From NCBI GenBank assembly GCA_050945695.1, contig JBMNTK010000211.1, positions 1 through 6,495 on the forward strand: DNA of 6,495 nucleotides, written 5' to 3'. Numbering within the stretch: the first letter of the stretch is position 1; each line of letters starts with the position of its first letter. Position numbers and translations under genes: made by a program. Under the pieces are notes generated by a model that was not told where the DNA came from, made no database searches, and worked only from the letters and a program-made list of their open reading frames with translations. Source of the stretch: Ch71 sp050945695 (lineage in GTDB: Bacteria; Chloroflexota; Anaerolineae; DRVO01). Shown piece by piece: positions 1 to 5,639 of the stretch.

Positions 1-31
1 AAGGCCCCGCCAATAGCCGCGGCGGGGCCTT
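1..31 (-). terminator. GC-rich hairpin, probable terminator of the leftward cluster
   Basis: Bases 1-11 and 21-31 are perfect inverted complements (11 bp, mostly G/C), with a 9-base loop at 12-20. The hairpin lies 36 bases beyond the stop of the leftward acetyltransferase gene. On the minus strand the stem ends in CCTT at the window edge, so any following U-run cannot be seen. On the plus strand it is followed only by a short TTT, so it may also act weakly on rightward transcripts from outside. A second, smaller hairpin (52-56 with 61-65, loop GCGT) sits immediately next to the stop codon. Confidence 0.7.
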
Positions 32-67
32 TGCCTGGGCGCCTCGCAATGCCCTCGCGTGAGGGGG

Positions 68-673
68 CTAGGTCAGGTCCAGGTACCAGAGGAGCATGAC
101 CTCGTGCGCGATAGACGGGACGCTCAGGTAGGCGTAGCGGTTGATGACGCCTAGGTGGCAGCCCATGGCGGCATAGAAGCGGCAGGCGGGCACGTTGATG
201 TTCTGGGTCTCTATCTTGAGTTGCCGGCAGTTCCGGCTCCGGGCCCACTCGGCCGCGCGCCGGAAGAGGGCGGAGCCGACTCCCTGGCCGCGGTGGCCGG
301 GGTGGACCCGGATGTCCCAGAGGACGGCGAGATCGCGGCGGCCCTCAAGCATGTTCACCCCTGGGGAGTCGAAGGCGACGGCGGCCCCTCCCACTGGGGT
401 ATCGTTGTGGAAAGCCAGGAAGAACGCCCAGTTGCTGACATCGAAGGTCGTGGGCCAGCGGGTGGGGCGCTCCTGGTCCGGGTCCTCCATCTCTATGTTG
501 TCGTAGTCCTTGAGGTAGGGCTCAGGGACAGGCTCCTCCACCAGGCAGAGCCCTCCCAGTCCCCCATCCACCGGCTGGACGCGGAGGACACGTTCGACCC
601 AGAAGGATATGGGGATACTGGCGTACAGGTGCAGCTGGTCGGGGCCGACCTGAACCAGGCGCAACGGATCCAC
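68..673 (-). CDS. GNAT-family N-acetyltransferase, streptothricin-acetyltransferase-like
   Basis: This is a soluble acetyl-CoA-dependent N-acetyltransferase of about 201 residues. The acetyl-CoA loop is visible as VHPGHRGQGVG (about residues 123-133, the R/Q-x-x-G-x-G/A motif of GNAT motif A). It is followed by a helix and then ETQNINVPACRFYAAMGC (about 155-172), the motif B region. The segment order, including a PYLKDYD stretch (about 52-58), the ETQ-NVPAC-FY block and a terminal LLWYLDL, resembles streptothricin acetyltransferases (Sat), which acetylate the beta-lysine amine of that antibiotic. That comparison is from memory, and the true substrate is unknown. I chose the GTG at 673 because GGAG lies 5 bases upstream and the protein then begins directly with the family's first strand. 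A TTG at 742 would add 23 residues, overlap the upstream gene by 28 bp and has no clear ribosome site. It is the last gene of the leftward cluster. Confidence 0.85.
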   Translation of the reverse strand: MDPLRLVQVGPDQLHLYASIPISFWVERVLRVQPVDGGLGGLCLVEEPVPEPYLKDYDNIEMEDPDQERPTRWPTTFDVSNWAFFLAFHNDTPVGGAAVAFDSPGVNMLEGRRDLAVLWDIRVHPGHRGQGVGSALFRRAAEWARSRNCRQLKIETQNINVPACRFYAAMGCHLGVINRYAYLSVPSIAHEVMLLWYLDLT

Positions 674-678
674 GGGCT

Positions 679-682
679 CTCC
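679..682 (-). promoter_or_regulatory. Ribosome binding site fixing the acetyltransferase start
   Basis: The minus strand reads GGAG here, with a 5-base spacer before the GTG at 673-671. No comparable site precedes the upstream in-frame TTG at 742. This favours the shorter 201-residue product and a 41-bp gap to the preceding gene. Confidence 0.5.
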
Positions 683-714
683 GGTGTGCTGCGTTGGTTG
701 GGTGATCTGTCGGG

Positions 715-1149
715 TCAGGCCACAGCGATGCCCTGCCAGCAACAGGGACAGGGCAAGTCGCGCTCGTACTCGAGTGCCAGGGGCGGGCCGAAGGTGTAGT
801 AGCGCCGTTCGTAGACGAGCTTACCCTCCTCAAACCGCAGCGGGACGACGTATCCCTTGGTGACCTCGGAGAGGGGGGCCTCCCGGCCGGTACGCAGGTC
901 CACGAGCACCAGACGGGTCAGAGGGCCACGGCGTTCGTCAGTGGTGAGCCATTCCTGTAGGGCGATGAGCGAGGAGTCAGGTGACCATAGGCACGAGTCG
1001 CCGAAGACTCGACCGCCGAAGTCGAAGGAGTCCAGGCTGAGGTTGTAGCAGGCGGGCCCGAATCGGATCTCCTGGGCGTAGCGAAGGGTGGCAACATGGG
1101 TGCCGTCGGGGGAGAGCACCGAACGCGAACCGGAGAAAGGATCGTTCAT
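715..1149 (-). CDS. Small beta-propeller-repeat-like protein of unknown function
   Basis: A 144-residue hypothetical protein. Two S-P-D turns are visible, LSPDGTHVATL (about 12-22) and WSPDSSLIAL (about 55-64). Each is followed by hydrophobic beta-strand pattern, then RLVLVDLRTGRE (about 79-90), as in TolB/WD40-like propeller blades. With only about two or three blades it cannot form a closed propeller alone, so it may be a compact beta-sheet protein or need a partner. There is no signal peptide and no membrane segment. The tail is cysteine-rich (CPCC, about 134-137). The ATG at 1149 has GAGG 6 bases upstream. The gene lies 31 bp after the DUF454 gene and 41 bp before the acetyltransferase, so co-transcription is likely. 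The function is not recognised. Confidence 0.75.
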   Translation of the reverse strand: MNDPFSGSRSVLSPDGTHVATLRYAQEIRFGPACYNLSLDSFDFGGRVFGDSCLWSPDSSLIALQEWLTTDERRGPLTRLVLVDLRTGREAPLSEVTKGYVVPLRFEEGKLVYERRYYTFGPPLALEYERDLPCPCCWQGIAVA

Positions 1150-1180
1150 CGTTGCCTCACAACAGAACTGACTGCCTTGC

Positions 1181-1555
1181 TCATGGTCGGGACGTGGGCA
1201 GGGAGAGAAGGTACTTGGAGACGCCGAGCGCGATGAGGATGAGGAGGATGTCCACGAGCAGGGGGGCGATGAGGAACACGATCGCTGACAGGATGGCGGT
1301 CCACATGCTGGTCAGAGCGACGACCTTGCCGTGGCGAGGGATCCCTCGGCCGGCGCGGAAATCCCTAACATAGGGCCCGAGAAGCCGGTGGTTGATGAGC
1401 CAATGGTAGAAGCGGTCCGAGCTGCGGATGTAGCAGGCGGCAGCGAGTAGCAGGAACGGGGTCGTGGGCAGGACTGGAAGAAACACGCCTACTAGGGCCA
1501 GGCCCACAAAGAGACTACCCAGGCCTATAAGGATCGGTCTCCTCAGGTGTTCCAC
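1181..1555 (-). CDS. DUF454 (YbaN-like) inner-membrane protein
   Basis: A 124-residue membrane protein matching DUF454/YbaN in length and motifs. An N-terminal hydrophobic helix (about 8-27) leads into the family hallmark FLPVLPTTPFLLLAAACY (25-42), then RSS (44-46), an HWLINHRLLGPYVRDF stretch (51-66) and GIPRHGK (71-77). One or two C-terminal hydrophobic helices follow (about 78-116). Family members are small integral inner-membrane proteins of unknown biochemical role. The start is GTG at 1555, with GGAG 6 bases upstream. The frame stays open further upstream, but I found no other ATG, GTG or TTG back to the end of the preceding gene. The 104-bp gap to the phosphatase-like gene contains no convincing promoter or terminator, so it is probably in the same transcript. 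Confidence 0.9.
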   Translation of the reverse strand: MEHLRRPILIGLGSLFVGLALVGVFLPVLPTTPFLLLAAACYIRSSDRFYHWLINHRLLGPYVRDFRAGRGIPRHGKVVALTSMWTAILSAIVFLIAPLLVDILLILIALGVSKYLLSLPTSRP

Positions 1556-1659
1556 GACGGACTCCGCAGGTTGCTCTGACGGCTCTATCGTGCGCCGGAT
1601 TCCGGCCCCAGTATTGATGATGCCCGCGGCGGACGCAAAAGCAGCCGCACCCCGGAGCG

Positions 1660-2106
1660 CTAGCTCAGGCCGTTGTCCTTGATCTCTTCGATGAGGGCCT
1701 CGACCAGGCGCTCGATCTCGGGCAACGCCTCATCAGCCTCGCTGACATCCAGGTCGTGCACGTGCCAGTACTCGATGCGATCCGCCCAGAGGGGGAAGTG
1801 GCGCTCCATGAGGGGGCGGTGCTCAGCTTCTTTGAGGGCGATGATCCGCTTGGCCCGCACCAAGTCGTGCTGGGTGAGGGGCAGGCGAGTGGGCCCGGTA
1901 CAATCGAGAGGGATGCCCCGCTCCTCGAGGGCTTCGCGCGCCCAAGGAGACAGGTCCCCCTCGACCAGATGGATCCCCAGGCCACGGGAGAAGGCGCGAC
2001 AGGGGAGGCCCAGGGCCCGAGCGCGATGGTTGAAGACGGCCTCTGCGAAGCGCGAGCGGTAGAAGTTGCCGGTGCAGATGAAGAGGACGGAGGGGTCTTC
2101 GGTCAT
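1660..2106 (-). CDS. Low-molecular-weight protein tyrosine phosphatase-like protein
   Basis: A 148-residue cytosolic protein with the LMW-PTP/arsenate-reductase-like fold. The P-loop is at the N-terminus after one beta-strand: VLFICTGNFYRSRFAEA (about 7-23), giving the C-x5-R signature with Cys11 as nucleophile and Arg17 binding phosphate. The usual second cysteine of the loop (CxGNxCRS) is replaced by Tyr16. The general-acid Asp normally sits in a DP motif near residue 120. Here the equivalent stretch is YWHVHDLDV (113-121), so Asp118 is the likely acid and the proline is lost. This points to a divergent phosphatase subgroup whose substrate I cannot name. The ATG at 2106 is preceded by only a weak, distant AAGGG. 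It is the first gene of the leftward cluster and is divergent from the URO-D-like gene. Confidence 0.87.
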   Translation of the reverse strand: MTEDPSVLFICTGNFYRSRFAEAVFNHRARALGLPCRAFSRGLGIHLVEGDLSPWAREALEERGIPLDCTGPTRLPLTQHDLVRAKRIIALKEAEHRPLMERHFPLWADRIEYWHVHDLDVSEADEALPEIERLVEALIEEIKDNGLS

Positions 2107-2136
2107 GTCTGCTCTGCCCTTGTTTAGGATGGGGGA

Positions 2137-2166
2137 ATGTTAGGCCATAGAAGGCCGAGGAGGCAA
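2137..2166 (-). promoter_or_regulatory. Candidate sigma70-type promoter for the leftward cluster
   Basis: On the minus strand, TTGCCT (2166-2161; 4 of 6 to consensus) and TAACAT (2142-2137; 4 of 6) are separated by 18 bases. Transcription would start near 2130, giving a leader of roughly 25 bases before the ATG at 2106. The position is right for a divergent promoter, but the match is modest and it is a candidate only. Confidence 0.35.
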
Positions 2167-2186
2167 GACGTCGCACCTCAGGCGGC

Positions 2187-2201
2187 CCCTTCTCTGAAGG
2201 G
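2187..2201. promoter_or_regulatory. Short perfect dyad in the divergent intergenic region
   Basis: CCCTTC (2187-2192) and GAAGGG (2196-2201) form a perfect 6-bp inverted repeat around a 3-base centre. It lies between the two divergent promoter candidates, where a shared operator might be. It could equally be a chance hairpin. No regulator gene is present in the window. Confidence 0.25.
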
Positions 2202-2219
2202 ACATTAGCGGTCGCCGGC

Positions 2220-2248
2220 TATTCATGACCTTCGCGATCCGGTAGAAT
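2220..2248 (+). promoter_or_regulatory. Candidate promoter for the URO-D-like gene
   Basis: TAGAAT at 2243-2248 matches the -10 consensus at 5 of 6. The -35 position 17 bases upstream (2220-2225, TATTCA) is poor at 3 of 6. Transcription would begin near 2255, giving a leader of about 36 bases that contains the strong AAGGAG ribosome site. This is based only on the -10 match and position. Confidence 0.35.
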
Positions 2249-2276
2249 GCACCATCGCTGAGATCAGGCGCTGCCC

Positions 2277-2282
2277 AAGGAG
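2277..2282 (+). promoter_or_regulatory. Ribosome binding site of the URO-D-like gene
   Basis: AAGGAG stands 8 bases before the ATG at 2291. A GTG at 2282, three codons earlier in frame, overlaps this site and so cannot be the start served by it. Confidence 0.75.
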
Positions 2283-2290
2283 TGGTCCCC

Positions 2291-3322
2291 ATGAGCGTTG
2301 TAGACCAAGTGACGAGGGCCGTCCGTCTGGATAGGCCGACACGCATGCCCGTGTTTGCTCTGAGCGAGGAGTTCGACGTTCGCATGGCGGGGCAGGTGTA
2401 CGAGGAATACTGCCAGGATGCCAAGCTCATGTCCAAGGTGGCGATCGAGAGCGTGGAGCGTTTCGGCTACGACTGGGCCTGGCTCGAGGTGGATGACTGC
2501 ATCGAGTTCGAGATGCTGGGAGTGGGCACCGTCGGGCGGGGCAACGTGGTCCGCGCGACCGTGGACTACCTGCCTGCCACCCGGGCGACGCTGAACGGTC
2601 TGAGAGTGCCTGACTTCGAGCACGCGGGCCGGGGCCCGGCGTATCTGGAGGCCATCAGCCGGGTGCGAGAGCATTTCGGCGACGATGTGCTCGTGGTGGG
2701 AAGGACGGCGGCCCCCTTCTCCTCGGTCGCTCTGCTCTACGGTCTCACCCAGGCCATGATTCTGCCTTACGACGATCCCCAGCTGCTGCGCGATACCGCC
2801 GCCTTCCTGGCCGACGTGCAGATCGAGTTCGGCCGCCAACAGGCCGAAGCTGGCGCCCATGCCATCTGGTACGGCGACTGTAACGCCGGTTCGCACCTCC
2901 TATCGCTAGAGCATTACGCCGAGTTCGCCTTCGAGCCCGCCAATGCGGTCGCCCAGGCCTATCGGGAGATGGGGCTGCTCGTGTTTTACCACGCCAGCGA
3001 GGACCAGCTGCCCTACCTTCGGCAGATGTCCCGCCTCAACATTGATGCCCTCAGTGTCGGGGAGCACGGCGACCTGGCCGCCGCCAGTCGGGACGAGGAG
3101 GTGGGCGGGGTGATGTGCCTCATGGGGAATGTTGACCCGATAAAGGTGCTGCAGCTGGGCACCGAGGAGGAGGTGCGCGAGACGACCCGCACTCTGCTGC
3201 AGACCGTCAGCACGCGCGGTGGGCACCTGATGAACTCAGGGGAGATGGTCCCTAGGGACACGCCGGAGGCGAACATGCGGGCCTACGCGGAGACCGTCCA
3301 GGAGTACGGACGGTTCGAGTAG
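2291..3322 (+). CDS. URO-D superfamily protein (MtaA/CmuA-like), zinc cysteines replaced
   Basis: A 343-residue cytosolic TIM-barrel protein of the uroporphyrinogen decarboxylase superfamily. Family landmarks run in order: WYGDCNAGSHLLSLEHYAEF (193-212), the strand LLVFYHASEDQLPYL (about 229-243), a GNVDPIKVLQLGTEEEV block (279-295) and GGHLMNSGEMVPRDTPEANM (310-329). The N-terminal arginine-rich HemE signature is missing, so it is not the haem enzyme. The closest type is the methylcobamide:CoM methyltransferase (MtaA/CmuA) branch. Those enzymes bind zinc through H-x-C and a later Cys. Here His234 is kept, but the cysteine positions are Ser236 and Glu318, so a standard thiol-activating zinc site is not expected. 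No corrinoid protein is encoded nearby. It is followed 167 bp later by a GH20-like gene on the same strand, which hints at a role in sugar metabolism. The exact reaction is unknown. Confidence 0.85.
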   Translation: MSVVDQVTRAVRLDRPTRMPVFALSEEFDVRMAGQVYEEYCQDAKLMSKVAIESVERFGYDWAWLEVDDCIEFEMLGVGTVGRGNVVRATVDYLPATRATLNGLRVPDFEHAGRGPAYLEAISRVREHFGDDVLVVGRTAAPFSSVALLYGLTQAMILPYDDPQLLRDTAAFLADVQIEFGRQQAEAGAHAIWYGDCNAGSHLLSLEHYAEFAFEPANAVAQAYREMGLLVFYHASEDQLPYLRQMSRLNIDALSVGEHGDLAAASRDEEVGGVMCLMGNVDPIKVLQLGTEEEVRETTRTLLQTVSTRGGHLMNSGEMVPRDTPEANMRAYAETVQEYGRFE

Positions 3323-3332
3323 GGCGCTGGTG

Positions 3333-3413
3333 GGCCCTCACCCACGCCAAATGGTGGCCTCTCCTGAGCGGGGGGGGGAGTCAAGCCCCCTGCCCGCTCA
3401 GGGAAGGGGGCTT
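3333..3413 (+). repeat. Intergenic inverted-repeat element after the URO-D-like gene
   Basis: GGCCCTCACCC (3333-3343) begins 10 bases after the stop and recurs after the GH20-like gene. Downstream, CCTGAGCGGG (3363-3372) pairs perfectly with 3393-3402 (10 bp), and an inner G5/C5 stem (3374-3378 with 3386-3390) extends it. An alternative stem pairs AAGCCCCC (3383-3390) with GGGGGCTT (3406-3413), which is incompatible with the inner stem. No T-run follows, so this is either a dispersed repeat or a non-canonical terminator or attenuator. The element includes a run of nine G (3370-3378). Confidence 0.6.
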
Positions 3414-3476
3414 GGGGGGTAGGTTATTCCCGCCACGACCCCTGGCCGCCCACACCGTGATGCACCATCACACCCT

Positions 3477-3482
3477 GGAGGT
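3477..3482 (+). promoter_or_regulatory. Ribosome binding site fixing the GH20-like start
   Basis: GGAGGT, a near-perfect anti-16S match, lies 7 bases before the ATG at 3490. It decides against the upstream in-frame ATG at 3460 and TTG at 3412. The TTG overlaps the inverted repeat and neither has a comparable site. Confidence 0.8.
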
Positions 3483-3489
3483 GGCAAGC

Positions 3490-5631
3490 ATGGATCGCCT
3501 GGACATCTATCCCCGGCCGCAATGGCTTGACCGGCAGAGCGGTGGCTGGCCCGTGAGCGGCGGCGCCTTCGCAATATGGCTGGGCGAGATGGCTCGGTCG
3601 CTGGCCAGCGACGTCCGCCAGGGTGCCAACACCTGGCGCGTGCCTTTGTCGCCGACATCTGGGCCCACGGATGCAGACGTGGTGGTGGGCGGCCGGGACG
3701 AGCCCGCGGTCGCGGCTCGCCTGGCCCGGCATGCCCGGCTGGCCGACGATCCGCTGCCGCCGGAAGGGTACGTGCTGGTTGTGGACGGGGCGGGGATCAC
3801 CGTGGGCGGGGCCGATGCCCGGGGCTGCCTGTACGGGCTGGACACCTGTGCCCAGCTCCTGCGCTATGGGCTGTCGGCCCAGAGCGTCCCGTACGTCGAG
3901 GTGCGCGACTGGCCCTACAAGCCCATGCGCGGCGCCCACTTCTACATGCCCGGCCGGGAGAACCTTGCTTTCTTCAAGGAGGTCCTGGCCTGGCTGGCTT
4001 CGCTCCGCTACAACACGCTGTTCCTGGAGGTGGGCGGGGCCATGAGCTACGAGCGCCATCCCGAGATCAACGAGGGCTGGGCGCGGCTGGTGGCAGAGCT
4101 GCGAGCGCTGCCGGGCGGGCCTCCTGGGCTCAATCGCTTCGTTCCCTTCCCGAAGGACTCGCCCCATACCGAGACTGGGCGGGGCGGCTGGCTGGAGCAG
4201 GCTGAGGTCGCCGACCTAGTTGCCTACGCCAACTCCTACGGCATCGAGGTCATCCCGGAAATGCAGTCGCTCAGCCACGCCTACTACCTCCTGGCCTCGC
4301 ACCCCGAGCTCGCCGAGCGCGCCTGGGACCCCTGGCCCGACACCTACTGCCCGTCCGACCCCCGCACCTACGAGCTCTACTTCGACGTCCTGGAGGAGGC
4401 GATCCAGGTATTCAGGCCTCGCATGATCCACATCGGCCACGATGAGGCCTACACCTTCGGGATATGCGACCGCTGCCGAAGCAAGAGCGGGGCGGAGCTC
4501 CTGGCGGGGGACCTGAACAAGATTCAGTCTTTCCTGGCCGCCAAGGGCATTCGCACCGTGCTCTGGGCCGACAAACTGGAGAACATCATCGTGGGTGGCG
4601 TGGACCACGGGGGCCGGGCCCGGCGCAGCGTCAACGCCGCCCGCCAGACCGACTTCACCATGCGCGAGACCTACCAGGCCGTGGACTTCGTGTCCAAGGA
4701 CATGCTGGCCATGGACTGGTACTGGTGCCTGGACCCCGACTCCGAGCGGTACCTACTGGGCAAGGGTTTCGAGGTCATCTTCGGCAACTTCGGCGACAAC
4801 TACCGGCCCCAGGCATTCCAGAACTGGGACCGGCGCGCGGCCAGTGAGCGCGTCGTGGGGGCGGAGGTCTCCACCTGGTGCGATGTCTCTGAGTATGCAC
4901 TGGGCCACAACCTCTCGTTCTTCAACCTCCTCTTCTCGGCGAACATGCTCTGGTGGCGCCACTACCGTGACCGGGAGCGCGAGGACACGCTCGCCGCGGT
5001 GGCCCGGTTGCAGCCGCTCGTGCGGCAGGCGCTGTCCGGGACGGAATTGCCCTCTCTCCAGGGGCGGGAGACCCGGCCGCTGGCACTGGAGGGCGCGTTC
5101 AACGCTACCTCAGAGGTGGTGGAGGGCGCTCAAGGCGATTGGACGGAGGCGAGCCCGGTGCCCTTCCGCCTGTCGTCCCGTGCCGTGCGGGTGAACGCTG
5201 AGTCACCCGAGAGCCAGGCCATAGCGGTGGGAAGCAAGGCGGCCAGCATCGCCTTCCTGCACTACTGCCGGACCGAGCGCCAGCCTAAGGCCACGTGGAC
5301 CATACCCGACCCTCTCGGTCAGGATGAGGGCTCGCTCCTCGGGTACTACCAGGTGACCTACGACGACGGAACCACAGAGCGAGTGGAGCTGCGCCACGGG
5401 GACAACATCGCCCGGCCGGAGGGGGCCTTCGGCGATGATGTGCCTACCTCGCCCTTCTGGGCCCAGCCGGCCTGGGTGGGCAGAGACCGCGAGGGGCAGC
5501 GCGTAACCCTCTGGGCGCACGAGTGGGTCAACCCGCACCCGGAGAAGGGCATCGCCCACGTGAGGCTGCATGTGGACCGTCCGGCGGCGGACGAGAGCCT
5601 GAGTCTGCTGGCGGTCACGGTGGTTGTGTAG
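3490..5631 (+). CDS. GH20-like glycoside hydrolase (beta-N-acetylhexosaminidase type)
   Basis: A 713-residue enzyme with no signal peptide, so probably cytosolic. Residues about 1-125 form the GH20b zincin-like N-terminal domain, ending in EGYVLVVDGAGITVGGADAR and GCLYGLDTCAQLL. A TIM barrel follows from about 140: RDWPYKPMRG with Arg147 as the likely sugar-binding arginine, a strand IEVIPEMQSLSH, and HIGHDE (314-319). Asp318-Glu319 is the GH20 catalytic pair (acetamido-orienting Asp, acid/base Glu). Aromatic residues expected to line the pocket include Trp359, Trp410/Trp412 and Trp463 in AEVSTWCDVSE. A CDRC motif (326-329) lies just after the catalytic pair. Residues about 530-713 look like a beta-sandwich (VGSKAASIAFLHYC, GYYQVTYDDGT), perhaps carbohydrate-binding. 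The family removes terminal beta-linked GlcNAc or GalNAc, but the exact substrate is not readable here. Its neighbour is the URO-D-like gene upstream. Confidence 0.85.
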   Translation: MDRLDIYPRPQWLDRQSGGWPVSGGAFAIWLGEMARSLASDVRQGANTWRVPLSPTSGPTDADVVVGGRDEPAVAARLARHARLADDPLPPEGYVLVVDGAGITVGGADARGCLYGLDTCAQLLRYGLSAQSVPYVEVRDWPYKPMRGAHFYMPGRENLAFFKEVLAWLASLRYNTLFLEVGGAMSYERHPEINEGWARLVAELRALPGGPPGLNRFVPFPKDSPHTETGRGGWLEQAEVADLVAYANSYGIEVIPEMQSLSHAYYLLASHPELAERAWDPWPDTYCPSDPRTYELYFDVLEEAIQVFRPRMIHIGHDEAYTFGICDRCRSKSGAELLAGDLNKIQSFLAAKGIRTVLWADKLENIIVGGVDHGGRARRSVNAARQTDFTMRETYQAVDFVSKDMLAMDWYWCLDPDSERYLLGKGFEVIFGNFGDNYRPQAFQNWDRRAASERVVGAEVSTWCDVSEYALGHNLSFFNLLFSANMLWWRHYRDREREDTLAAVARLQPLVRQALSGTELPSLQGRETRPLALEGAFNATSEVVEGAQGDWTEASPVPFRLSSRAVRVNAESPESQAIAVGSKAASIAFLHYCRTERQPKATWTIPDPLGQDEGSLLGYYQVTYDDGTTERVELRHGDNIARPEGAFGDDVPTSPFWAQPAWVGRDREGQRVTLWAHEWVNPHPEKGIAHVRLHVDRPAADESLSLLAVTVVV

Positions 5632-5639
5632 GGGCAAGA

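Noticed and set aside
155..799. Long open frame (about 214 codons) on the plus strand opposite the acetyltransferase gene
   Set aside because: It is antisense to a gene with clear GNAT motifs. Its translation is a low-complexity Gly/Ala/Val/Asp mixture with no recognisable motif, as expected from GC-rich antisense frames.
2264..2896. Long minus-strand open frame (about 210 codons) opposite the URO-D-like gene
   Set aside because: The opposite strand encodes a well-supported URO-D family protein. The antisense product is rich in His, Gly, Arg and Val without domain pattern.
2291..3322. Annotation as haem-pathway uroporphyrinogen decarboxylase (hemE)
   Set aside because: The N-terminal HemE signature with substrate-binding arginines is missing and no other haem gene is near. 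The motifs fit the methyltransferase-like branch better.
3370..3378. Run of nine G as a possible assembly or sequencing error
   Set aside because: It lies between genes, so no reading frame depends on it. It pairs with a nearby C-run, so it may be real, and I cannot test it from one sequence.
3412..3489. Upstream starts for the GH20-like protein (TTG at 3412, ATG at 3460)
   Set aside because: They add residues encoded by an inverted repeat and have no Shine-Dalgarno sequence, while the ATG at 3490 has GGAGGT at ideal spacing.
3424..4167. Minus-strand open frame (about 247 codons) opposite the GH20-like gene
   Set aside because: It is antisense to the GH20 N-terminal and early barrel region, has no motif or ribosome site support, and is typical of high-GC shadow frames.
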